NCBI GenBank assembly: GCA_964505325.1
Contig: CAZDHT010000142.1
Coordinates: 1-13,326 of the forward strand
Length of the DNA stretch: 13,326 bases
Source: CAZDHT01 sp964505325
GTDB lineage: Bacteria; Planctomycetota; PUPC01
Reading direction: 5' to 3'
Both the position numbers and the translations under genes were made by a program. Of this stretch, positions 1 to 6,226 are shown in pieces. Positions within the stretch are counted from its first letter, which is position 1. The number at the start of each line of letters is the position of its first letter. Below the pieces are notes generated by a model. It did no database searches. It was not told where the DNA came from and saw only the letters and a program-made list of their open reading frames with translations.

Positions 1-86
1 GTGCCTCCTTCACCAGTGCCGGACGAGAAAGCCCCTTTTCGGCCAGACTTCTAGTGTCGTTTCAACGACGAAGTTGGAGGCGCCGA

Positions 87-177
87 AAACGGTGACCCGC
101 CTGCGCCGAGGCTTCGGCGGGCAGGCTGGCACCAGCGGAGCGAGCAGAGCGAGCGGAGACGTGCCTGTCACCGCTTT
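87..177. other. Nested inverted-repeat element, possible three-way-junction RNA or dispersed palindromic repeat
   Basis: An outer stem pairs CGGTGAC (90-96) with GTCACCG (167-173) and may extend through AAA (87-89) with TTT (175-177) past one bulged base. Inside it are two side-by-side hairpins. The first spans 99-126: GCCTG with CAGGC and CGCCGA with TCGGCG, a two-base bulge and a GGCT loop. The second closes with GGCAC (128-132) and GTGCC (161-165) and has a purine-rich loop carrying GAGCGAGC twice. The pairing is read directly from the sequence. Whether it acts as an RNA, a mobile palindromic repeat or a transcription-end structure is unknown. Confidence 0.45.
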
Positions 178-209
178 AGGCGTGCAAGATCAAACTTGAA
201 CGCACACTA

Positions 210-265
210 CGAGGATAGCCGATTTTCCCTCAAAAACCCAGCCTTTAGTTCGGTATTTATCCTCG
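210..265. repeat. 8-bp perfect inverted repeat with a 40-bp spacer
   Basis: CGAGGATA (210-217) is the exact reverse complement of TATCCTCG (258-265), and CCGA/TCGG can add a few inner pairs. It lies just past the 3' end of the minus-strand regulator gene, so it could form a long-loop hairpin in the tail of that transcript. There is no T-run beside it on the minus strand, so it does not qualify as an intrinsic terminator. It could also be chance. Confidence 0.25.
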
Positions 266-274
266 CTGAAAATA

Positions 275-787
275 TCAACTGCCATCTCTCCCGTCGAGCT
301 TCATCTCGCGCAGGTACTCGTCGATGCACTCGCGGCACGTCTGCCCTCCGGCCCCCTTCTTCATGAACCGCCTGAATTCCTCCAGACACCTCTCGCCGTC
401 CGGCGCATGGCGCTTGATGAACGCAAGAAAGCAAATGAAACGTTCGAGCGCCTCGGCATCAACCGTGTGCTCCATGTCACAGGCGACGGACTTAGCCCTC
501 CGTCGATCCAGCAAGAGGACGTTCTCAAGGAAGTCCCTCACGATCAAGTGGCGCGTGACGATGCGGTTGGCCTCCTCCGCCCCCTGTTGGGTCAAGGTCG
601 CCGGTTCATAAGGCTGATAATCGACAAGCTTCTTTCCTGCCAATGCCTGAAGCGCCACGGTCACCGCGGATTTGGCCACATGGAGTTCTTCGGCGATATC
701 CCGGACGCGAGCGAACCCTCTGGCCCGTACGAGCCAGAAGATGGTCTCCAGGTAATTCTCCAAGGTAGCCGAGAGTTCCTGGGCCAT
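275..787 (-). CDS. DtxR/MntR-family metal-dependent transcriptional regulator
   Basis: A 170-residue protein with the DtxR-family layout. Residues 7-75 form a winged helix-turn-helix (recognition region around AKSAVTVALQAL), followed by the metal-binding and dimerisation domain. By comparison with MntR and DtxR, the expected ligand positions are N11, E14, H80, C103, E106 and H107. The Cys at 103 is DtxR-like, while N11 replaces the Asp (MntR) or Met (DtxR) usually found there. The C-terminal tail carries C134 and a C151-x2-C154 pair. There is no SH3/FeoA-like domain, so it is a short MntR-length member. The ATG at 787 is chosen because AGGAGG (796-801) lies 8 bases upstream; an in-frame GTG at 796 overlaps that site. 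The family represses metal-uptake genes when metal-bound. Divergence from the plus-strand array with its importer suggests it controls that array, which is inference. Confidence 0.9.
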   Translation of the reverse strand: MAQELSATLENYLETIFWLVRARGFARVRDIAEELHVAKSAVTVALQALAGKKLVDYQPYEPATLTQQGAEEANRIVTRHLIVRDFLENVLLLDRRRAKSVACDMEHTVDAEALERFICFLAFIKRHAPDGERCLEEFRRFMKKGAGGQTCRECIDEYLREMKLDGRDGS

Positions 788-804
788 ATTTGGCACCTCC
801 TGGT

Positions 805-833
805 TTGACGTTCTAAGGGTTTAACATTATACT
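805..833 (+). promoter_or_regulatory. Sigma-70 type promoter for the plus-strand array
   Basis: TTGACG (805-810) and TATACT (828-833) are separated by exactly 17 bases, each one mismatch from the consensus hexamers. Transcription would begin near 840, leaving a leader of about 80 bases before the GTG at 922. The leader contains a small hairpin (CCAGC 862-866 with GCTGG 878-882). The promoter overlaps the minus-strand -10 box and lies directly upstream of the divergent regulator gene, the usual place for an autoregulatory operator. I could not find a clear DtxR-type palindrome. Confidence 0.6.
826..831 (-). promoter_or_regulatory. Perfect -10 box (TATAAT) for the DtxR-family gene
   Basis: The minus strand reads TATAAT at 831 to 826, about 40 bases before the start codon at 787. 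No recognisable -35 hexamer lies at the right distance (849-854 reads ATCATA on the minus strand), so it may need an activator or be chance in an AT-rich patch. It overlaps the plus-strand -10 box on the opposite strand. Confidence 0.4.
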
Positions 834-921
834 ACTGGCAGAATGGGGTATGATCCGAGAACCAGCCGTTTGTCCTTGCTGGCGAGATGGCAGCGCCCCC
901 GGAGCGAAGTGAGGGAATATC

Positions 922-1803
922 GTGGTCACCCCGGTAAAACCCCGCACAGGGCCGAGCATCAGGGAGTTCCTTCGGTACTACGTGCTGGTGGCCGCCCAGC
1001 GGCGGCGACGGACCGCCGCGGGCATTGTCTCAGAAATCAAGAGGAACAGCGCGTCCAACCAAGAGGTACGCCGCTCGGGACAGCTTCTGGTCGATGGCGA
1101 CGAACTCGGGCAGGTGCTTCGCCACCTCGCGATGCAGAAGTTGATCGCCCCGTCAGGCGGAACGTGGAGGTCGACTCGGGAGGGACGTCGCAAGCTGGCC
1201 CTCTACGACCGGCAGAAAGAGAAGAGCCGGGACAGGAAGAATCGCGCCGCCCGCGTTCTCCTGCGATGGCTGGAACCGCGCCGGGCAGGCAAGGTTCTGG
1301 ACGTGGGCACTGGAGACGGTTACCTGGCCTTTCAGCTTGCAGAAAGAGGTTGCCGCGTCCTGGGCATCGATTCTGGTTCATTTGACTACTCCAAAGACAG
1401 CATCAAGACGGCCCGACAAAAGGCGGAAGCGAAGGGACTGCGCGTTGAGTTCAGGAAAGTGTCCGTCGCCGCGCTCCGACGTAGACGAGCCAAGTTTCAG
1501 GTCATCGTCGCGAGCCAGGCCGTCCACTGTATGCGTGACCAGCCGCGTTGTCTTAGAGCGATCCACAGCCTGCTCGAGCCGGGTGGAACATTCCTATGTA
1601 TGGACCTGCGGGTCGGGTTGAAGGGGTTCCTAGAGCACGGTTGGCACGCGTTCCTAGCCCCTTCCCAGGAAGAATGGGCAGAGCTCCTGCCGCAATGCGG
1701 GTTCGAGGAGCCCGCTTTCCGAAGGATGGGGGGCTATCTGGTCGTAAAGGCGCGGAGACCGCGCGCCCAGAGGCGCAGGTCTCGGCCGAGGAAAACACAG
1801 TGA
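922..1803 (+). CDS. Winged-helix domain fused to a class I SAM-dependent methyltransferase
   Basis: A 293-residue protein. Residues about 12-95 look like a winged-helix fold, with a helix pair around GDELGQVLRHLAMQKLI and a following basic wing. Residues 107-275 form a class I methyltransferase: motif I VLDVGTGDG (125-133), an acidic end of strand two at LGID (147-150), a motif IV-like strand QVIVAS (193-198), and a post-motif loop LLEPGGTFLCMDL. The tail after 276 is rich in Arg and Lys. The GTG start is supported by GAGGG (911-915) six bases upstream; no in-frame ATG would keep the N-terminal domain. It is the first gene after the promoter at 805-833. The acceptor substrate is unknown. The N-terminal domain could bind nucleic acid or act as a dimerisation or substrate-recognition domain, as in some small-molecule methyltransferases. 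Confidence 0.8.
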   Translation: MVTPVKPRTGPSIREFLRYYVLVAAQRRRRTAAGIVSEIKRNSASNQEVRRSGQLLVDGDELGQVLRHLAMQKLIAPSGGTWRSTREGRRKLALYDRQKEKSRDRKNRAARVLLRWLEPRRAGKVLDVGTGDGYLAFQLAERGCRVLGIDSGSFDYSKDSIKTARQKAEAKGLRVEFRKVSVAALRRRRAKFQVIVASQAVHCMRDQPRCLRAIHSLLEPGGTFLCMDLRVGLKGFLEHGWHAFLAPSQEEWAELLPQCGFEEPAFRRMGGYLVVKARRPRAQRRRSRPRKTQ

Positions 1804-1807
1804 TTGA

Positions 1808-1829
1808 TGGCCCGGTTGCAGTTGGGCCA
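1808..1829 (+). other. Intercistronic hairpin before the thiamine-binding protein gene
   Basis: TGGCCC (1808-1813) pairs perfectly with GGGCCA (1824-1829) across a 10-base loop, and the 3' arm touches the AAAGGA ribosome-binding site of the next gene. It could tune translation or protect an mRNA end. There is no T-run, so it is not a terminator. A 6-bp stem in GC-rich DNA may be chance. Confidence 0.25.
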
Positions 1830-1843
1830 AAGGACGTGCAGCG

Positions 1844-2086
1844 ATGCGTGTCGAAGCAGAAGTAAGCTTGTACCCGTTGGGCGAAGAGCGGCTCTCACCG
1901 TTCATTACTTCCTTTGTCAGCGTGCTGAAAGAGCACGGCTGCGAGGCGGAGGTGGGCCAGATGAGCACGCTCGTAAAAGGGGACACGGGCCAGGTGTTCG
2001 CGGCATTGAAGGCGGGGTACGAAAAGGCGGCCGGACAGGGCGGATGCGTCCTCATCGTGCACGTGTCCAACGCGTGCCCGATGTGA
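1844..2086 (+). CDS. Thiamine-binding protein of the YkoF/MTH1187 (DUF77) family
   Basis: An 80-residue protein that is one ferredoxin-like repeat of this family. It has the opening strand AEVSLYPLG, the helix region LSPFITSFVSVLKEHGCEAEVG, and the hallmark QMSTLVKGD (39-47), which is the strand and turn at the ligand site. It then has a second helix and the final strand GCVLIVHVS. Single-domain members form tetramers, and B. subtilis YkoF, a two-repeat relative, binds thiamine and HMP. Full length for the single-domain type is roughly 90-100 residues, so this is slightly short at the C-terminus. The ATG has AAAGGA nine bases upstream. No thiamine transporter or biosynthetic gene is adjacent, so its role in this array is unclear. 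A pterin-like or other small ligand is possible. Confidence 0.85.
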   Translation: MRVEAEVSLYPLGEERLSPFITSFVSVLKEHGCEAEVGQMSTLVKGDTGQVFAALKAGYEKAAGQGGCVLIVHVSNACPM

Positions 2087-2128
2087 GGCCCCGCACCGGC
2101 GGATCAACCAGTCTTCAGGAGAAGGGTG

Positions 2129-3712
2129 ATGGGAACGGTGTACTTCCCGCAGTATCGAAGAGGGCGGGACGGAATCGAGGCGTTTGAAGGGACGATCTTG
2201 GAGCACGCGCAGCGGCTGGGTGTCGAGATTGCATCAGAATGCGGCGGCCTGGGCACCTGCGGCCGTTGCGTGGTCCGGATCGACAAAGGGGCCGACGCCC
2301 TCAGCGAGCGGACGCGGTCGGAAGAGGAGCACTCGCTCGGACCCGATGAACGGCTTGCCTGCCAAGCCCTCGTGCAGGACACCGGGGCGAGCATCAGTGT
2401 GTTCATCCGCGACTTCGGGGATTACTCCATTCTCGCCGACACACTGGACAGCCACGTCGCCCTCGCTCCGGCCGTCGCTAAATCGGGCAACCGGGTCGTC
2501 CACGCCGATGAAGGCGACCTCGGCCCGTACCGTGGCGACATCTACGGCTTGGCCATCGACGTCGGCACCACCACGTTGGTGACGCAAGTAGTCGACCTGG
2601 AAGACGGTCAGACCGTGGCTACGCTCACTCGCAAGAACCCGCAGATCTCCTACGGCAACGATGTCATCTCGCGCATCAGCTTCACGATGGAGCATGACGA
2701 CGGGCTGGCGCAGCTCCAGGCGTGCCTGGTCCGGAGCATCAACGAGCAACTCGCCGACCTCGCGTCGGAGCGCGGGGAGTTCCGCGACAAGGTCTATGAG
2801 GTCGTCGCCGTCGGAAACAGCACCATGCGCGAGATTCTCTTCGGCCAAGACGTCACCACTCTCGGCGTCATTCCCTACCAGGCCAGCCACCTCGGCAGCC
2901 GGACCGCGCGGGCGGCCAAGCTGGGTTTCAGGCTGAACCCCGCCTGTCTTGTCTATGGCGGAGCACTGATCGGCGGACACGCCGGGGCGGACGCGCTCGC
3001 TGACGTCGTCGCCTCGGGAATGTATCACGACGACACGGTGAACATGCTCATCGACATCGGCACCAACGGCGAGGTGGTGATCGGCAACAAGCACAGGATG
3101 ATGACCGCGTCGTGCGCGGCCGGCGGCGCCTACGAAGGAGCCACCATCCGCTGCGGCTGCGGCGCCATTCAGGGCGCCATCAAGAACGTCTGGCTCCACG
3201 ACCACCACGTCGACTTCGAGACGATCGGCAACAAGCCGCCCGTCGGCCTCTGCGGCTCCGGCCTGATCGATCTCCTCGCCGAACTCCTCCGAACCGGGAC
3301 GATGACCCGGAAGGCCAAGATCGCCCAGGACTTCGAGGTCAACCCCGGCATCACCCTCAGCCAGCAGGACATCTACCAGCTCATCACCGCCAAGGCCGGT
3401 CTCCGCGCCGACCAGGACCTGCTCATCAAGTACTACGGCATCCAGTTGGACGACCTCGAGAAGATCTATTTGGCCGGCGGCTTCGGCAATTTCATCGATC
3501 CGAAGAACGCCGTCGCCATCGGCCTGCTCCCACCGGCCGCCGACAAGATCGTCCGGCTCGGCAACGCGGCCCTCGCCGGGGCCAGAGCCATGTTGGTCTC
3601 TCACGCGGTCAGGAAGGACTCCGAGGACGTGGCCGACCGCATCGAGCACACCCGGCCCAACGAACTCGAGGATGGATTCGAATACCTGATAGCAGAGCGC
3701 ATGTACTTCTAA
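2129..3712 (+). CDS. [2Fe-2S] ferredoxin-ASKHA protein (DUF4445), RACo-like corrinoid activator
   Basis: A 527-residue protein. The N-terminal [2Fe-2S] domain (about 1-95) has C38, C44, C47 and C78 in a plant-type ferredoxin pattern. After a short linker, an ASKHA ATPase domain starts at GLAIDVGTTTL (140-150). It continues with NPQISYGNDVISRI, VGNSTM, DIGTNGEVVIG, LCGSGLIDLL and LAGGFGNFID, all hallmarks of DUF4445. Members such as Carboxydothermus RACo use ATP to drive reduction of inactive Co(II) corrinoid proteins to Co(I). RACo is over 600 residues, so this one is shorter, mainly in the linker/middle region. The ATG at 2129 is preferred because AGGAG (2117-2121) lies seven bases upstream; a GTG at 2126 is the alternative. 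No corrinoid protein or corrinoid methyltransferase lies in the window, so the client must be elsewhere or the role differs. Confidence 0.88.
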   Translation: MGTVYFPQYRRGRDGIEAFEGTILEHAQRLGVEIASECGGLGTCGRCVVRIDKGADALSERTRSEEEHSLGPDERLACQALVQDTGASISVFIRDFGDYSILADTLDSHVALAPAVAKSGNRVVHADEGDLGPYRGDIYGLAIDVGTTTLVTQVVDLEDGQTVATLTRKNPQISYGNDVISRISFTMEHDDGLAQLQACLVRSINEQLADLASERGEFRDKVYEVVAVGNSTMREILFGQDVTTLGVIPYQASHLGSRTARAAKLGFRLNPACLVYGGALIGGHAGADALADVVASGMYHDDTVNMLIDIGTNGEVVIGNKHRMMTASCAAGGAYEGATIRCGCGAIQGAIKNVWLHDHHVDFETIGNKPPVGLCGSGLIDLLAELLRTGTMTRKAKIAQDFEVNPGITLSQQDIYQLITAKAGLRADQDLLIKYYGIQLDDLEKIYLAGGFGNFIDPKNAVAIGLLPPAADKIVRLGNAALAGARAMLVSHAVRKDSEDVADRIEHTRPNELEDGFEYLIAERMYF

Positions 3713-3749
3713 GCGCGATGCAAGCCGACGAAGGAAAGACTCTTTGACG

Positions 3750-3778
3750 GCCCGGATCACACTCGGGCTCCCGGCCCG
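3750..3778 (+). other. Three-arm GC-rich repeat that can form two exclusive hairpins
   Basis: GCCCG (3750-3754), CGGGC (3764-3768) and GCCCG (3774-3778) allow the middle arm to pair with either neighbour. The downstream hairpin ends four bases before the GGAGG ribosome-binding site (3782-3786) of the OsmC gene. The arrangement resembles an attenuator or translation switch, but the arms are only 5 bp and chance is quite possible. Confidence 0.2.
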
Positions 3779-3793
3779 ATTGGAGGTGTGCAA

Positions 3794-4279
3794 ATGGCAA
3801 AAGCGCGAGTCAGGCCGAAATCTTGGCGTTACGCCAACACAGTGACGTGGAAAAAGAAGAAGGAGGCCAACCTCACCGCCGAAGGTAAGCCCGACCTCGA
3901 ACTGGCGACACCACCCGACTTCGGCGGCCCCGAGGGCATCTGGAGCCCTGAGGACCTGCTGGTGGCAGCGGTCAATTCGTGCATTCTGACGACGTTCTTG
4001 TACCATCAAGCGAAGGCCGGCATCGAACTGGTCGGCTACAGAAGCGCGGCCGAAGGGACACTCGTATACACAGGGAAAGCCCTGCAGTTCACCGACGTGG
4101 TCGTTCGGCCGGAAGTGCTCGTCGTCGCGGAAGATGACGCCAGAAAAGCAGCGGCCGCCCTGAAACGTTCCGAGGAGACGTGCCTGATCTCGAACGCCCT
4201 CAATTGCGCGGTGCGTGTCGAGCCGAGCATCCAAGTGGCTCCGGCTGGTGCGCGTGTGCCGCGCCGGTCTGATACGTGA
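3794..4279 (+). CDS. OsmC-family protein (peroxiredoxin-like), copy 1
   Basis: A 161-residue protein with the OsmC/Ohr fold pattern. An N-terminal strand region is followed by the conserved ATPPDFGGPEGIWSPEDLLVAA segment with the first cysteine C63 in VNSCILTTFL. The second cysteine, C130, lies in EETCLISNAL. These match the two redox cysteines used by OsmC and Ohr to reduce organic hydroperoxides. The region before the first cysteine is more like the broad OsmC/YhfA-type group than Ohr, so peroxide or another thiol-reactive substrate is possible. The ATG at 3794 has GGAGG (3782-3786) seven bases upstream; an in-frame GTG at 3788 is less well spaced. A close paralogue is encoded at 10835-11305 on the other strand. 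The C-terminal tail after about 150 is divergent and basic. Confidence 0.88.
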   Translation: MAKARVRPKSWRYANTVTWKKKKEANLTAEGKPDLELATPPDFGGPEGIWSPEDLLVAAVNSCILTTFLYHQAKAGIELVGYRSAAEGTLVYTGKALQFTDVVVRPEVLVVAEDDARKAAAALKRSEETCLISNALNCAVRVEPSIQVAPAGARVPRRSDT

Positions 4280-4329
4280 ACTTGATTCCGCACGCGCCGC
4301 ACGACCACTGCAAGAGAAAGGACACACGA

Positions 4330-4902
4330 ATGACTCCAGAGGCACAGGCGTGGTTGGATCATAGGGCCGCGCGGTTTCTGAAGAGAGCTGGATTGAGGAC
4401 CGGCCAGACGGTTCTAGACTTCGGCTGCAACAAGGGCAATTACGTCGGGCATGCGGCCGAGGTCGTCGGCCCTCTCGGCAAGGTATACGCGCTTGACAAG
4501 GATGCAGATGCCCTCGGCCAAATCTGTCCTGCCTTGCAGCGGGACGGGACGGACCACGTCGAATGCCTCCAAGTTGCAGAGGACGCGCCCGTCCCCTTGC
4601 CGCCTTGCTCTGTAAACGTCGTCTTGCTCTATGACGTGCTTCACCGCGGCTATTTCCCCGAGGCGCGGCAGAGACTGGCGATCCTGAGGAGTGTCTACGC
4701 CGTCTTGAAATCCGGCGGGCTGCTATCGCTGTATCCGACGCACTTGAAGAAGTACGGAATGAGCTTTGAGCGGATCTTGGGCGAGGTGAAGGGAACCGGC
4801 TTCCGGCTGAGGAATGAGGCCCGCAGGCGCCTGGTCCATGACGGAAACTTGGTCAGAGGGCGCGTGTTCAGTTTCACCAAGACGGGCGGATGCGGTGAGT
4901 AA
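4330..4902 (+). CDS. Class I SAM-dependent methyltransferase (UbiE/ArsM-like)
   Basis: A 190-residue protein. Motif I is VLDFGCNKGNYVGHAAEVVG (28-47), with the G-x-G loop altered to GCNKG. Next come the acidic SAM-ribose position in VYALDKDADAL, a middle motif VAEDAPVPLPPCSVNVVLLYDVLH, and LKSGGLLSLYPTHLK as the post-motif. The order and spacing fit the Methyltransf_11/25 group (UbiE, ArsM and relatives); the methyl acceptor is not apparent. The ATG at 4330 is chosen since the family usually starts a short helix before motif I and an AAAGGA-like site (about 4316-4321) precedes it. An upstream GTG at 4276 overlapping the OsmC stop would add 18 residues without homology I recognise. It ends in a CGE tail just before a 169-base gap. 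Confidence 0.82.
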   Translation: MTPEAQAWLDHRAARFLKRAGLRTGQTVLDFGCNKGNYVGHAAEVVGPLGKVYALDKDADALGQICPALQRDGTDHVECLQVAEDAPVPLPPCSVNVVLLYDVLHRGYFPEARQRLAILRSVYAVLKSGGLLSLYPTHLKKYGMSFERILGEVKGTGFRLRNEARRRLVHDGNLVRGRVFSFTKTGGCGE

Positions 4903-5071
4903 GCGCAGAACGGTTGCCAAGGCGCCGGAGAGGGACAACCGTGCGACGGTGGAAAAGGTGCGAGGATGCCGCTATCATTGTGTGACGTATCGACAATTCG
5001 TGGCACCCGAACGGGCCTCAACGGAACACTCCATCCGCTGACCCAGTCGGCGCGAAAGGTGAAAACTCCGG
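4903..5071 (+). other. 169-base gap before the transporter genes, no clear element found
   Basis: This is the largest gap in the plus-strand array and marks the border between methyltransferase and importer genes. I looked for a cobalamin riboswitch core, a TPP aptamer and a strong promoter and did not find one. A TATCAT (4973-4978) could serve as a -10 box but has no -35 partner. The ribosome-binding site for the next gene (AAGGTG, 5056-5061) is at its end. An internal promoter or metal-operator could still be hidden here. Confidence 0.3.
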
Positions 5072-6226
5072 ATGCGGCTGTTGTCCCCTCAAGTCAAATT
5101 GGCGATCACGCTCGCCGTTCTCTTGGCGTGCGGGCTGGCTCTGATCGTCGGGCTACGGTTCTTGGCTCCGGCCTCCCCGGCCTTACACTCCGGTCGCACG
5201 GTGACCGATGCCGCCGGGCGTGACGTGTCCCTGCCGGGCCGGGTGGATCGGGTCCTTTGCTCGGGTCCCGGTTGCCTTCGACTGTTGACGTATCTTGGTG
5301 CCCAGGGCCTGGCGGCCGCGGTGGACGACGCAGAAACACGTCGGCGGGGTCTGGACGCGAGGCCCTATGCGCTGGCCAATCCGCAGTTCAAGTCACTCCC
5401 CACGTTCGGTGAGTTTAGAGGACACGACAACCCCGAGTTGATCCTCGACCTGTCCGCGCAGCCGCAGGTCGTTTTCAAGACCTATGCGACGATGGGACAC
5501 GACCCGCAGGAGCTGCAGGAGAAGACGGGCATCCCGGTGGTGGTGCTCGACTACGGCGACCTGGGCAGCCGTCGCCCGGCGTTCTACCAAGCGCTCCGGC
5601 TGATGGGCGAGGTGGTCGGAAGAAAAGAACGGGCCGAAGCGACTGTAGCGTTTTTGGAGCACCATATCCGGGACCTCGACGAACGGACCGGTGATATCCC
5701 CGAGAACAAGCGGCCGACCGTCTACCTGGGGGGCGTGGCGTACAAGGGGCCACACGGCTACCGTTCGACCGAGCCTGCCTACCCGCCTTTCCTCTTTGTC
5801 CACGCGCGCAATGTCGTCCGCGACGGCGGCCGGTTCGATGACCTCCCGCATTCCGACGTGGCGAAGGAAAAGATCTTGGAGTGGAACCCCGACTACTTGT
5901 TCCTGGATCTTTCCACGCTTCAACTCGGTGACGCCGGCGGCCTGTATGAACTGAAGAACGACGCCGCCTACGCAACGCTGACCGCGGTCAAGGCAGGCCG
6001 CGTGTACGGCTTGCTTCCGTACAACTGGTATGCCGCCAACTACGGCTCCATTGTGGCCAACGCCTACTTCGTCGGCAAGATTCTCTACCCCGACCGGTTC
6101 CGCGACGTCGACCCGAAAGCGAAGGCCGATGAAATCTACACGTTCCTCGTCGGCAAAGGGGTCTTCGGCGAGATGAGCCGCGAGTTCGGCCGACTCGCCT
6201 TCGAACCCATCCCACTGGAGAGGTGA
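5072..6226 (+). CDS. FecB/BtuF-type substrate-binding protein of an iron-chelate or corrinoid ABC importer
   Basis: A 384-residue protein with an N-terminal hydrophobic segment (about 8-31) acting as signal or membrane anchor. A cysteine at residue 20 lies in LLAC, but the hydrophobic stretch runs on past it, so lipoprotein processing is doubtful. The body follows the periplasmic binding protein family PF01497: VTDAAGRDVSLPGRVDRVLC, then PELILDLSAQPQVVFKTY, a GIPVVVLDYGD strand, the long inter-lobe helix, and the segment YLGGVAYKGPHGYRSTEPAY, which I associate with anaerobe and archaeal members. The C-lobe has WNPDYLFLD and AGRVYGLLPYNWY. It captures a metal chelate, heme or corrinoid and delivers it to the permease. 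The gene overlaps the permease by four bases. The substrate cannot be told from sequence alone. Confidence 0.87.
   Translation: MRLLSPQVKLAITLAVLLACGLALIVGLRFLAPASPALHSGRTVTDAAGRDVSLPGRVDRVLCSGPGCLRLLTYLGAQGLAAAVDDAETRRRGLDARPYALANPQFKSLPTFGEFRGHDNPELILDLSAQPQVVFKTYATMGHDPQELQEKTGIPVVVLDYGDLGSRRPAFYQALRLMGEVVGRKERAEATVAFLEHHIRDLDERTGDIPENKRPTVYLGGVAYKGPHGYRSTEPAYPPFLFVHARNVVRDGGRFDDLPHSDVAKEKILEWNPDYLFLDLSTLQLGDAGGLYELKNDAAYATLTAVKAGRVYGLLPYNWYAANYGSIVANAYFVGKILYPDRFRDVDPKAKADEIYTFLVGKGVFGEMSREFGRLAFEPIPLER

Noticed and set aside
1..54. Possible end of a plus-strand gene (17 codons then TAG)
   Set aside because: The stretch is too short to show any family resemblance and has no context to the left of the window.
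2234..4345. A 703-codon open frame on the minus strand across the ASKHA and OsmC genes
   Set aside because: It lies opposite two genes with clear family motifs, shows no domain I recognise, and such long antisense frames are common in GC-rich coding DNA with a strong third-position bias.
4903..5071. Cobalamin riboswitch before the importer genes
   Set aside because: I found neither the conserved core bases nor the B12-box-like sequence expected, so there is no basis for the call.
4966..5223. An 85-codon plus-strand frame running into the binding-protein gene
   Set aside because: It overlaps the signal region of a well-supported gene in another frame and its product has no recognisable feature.
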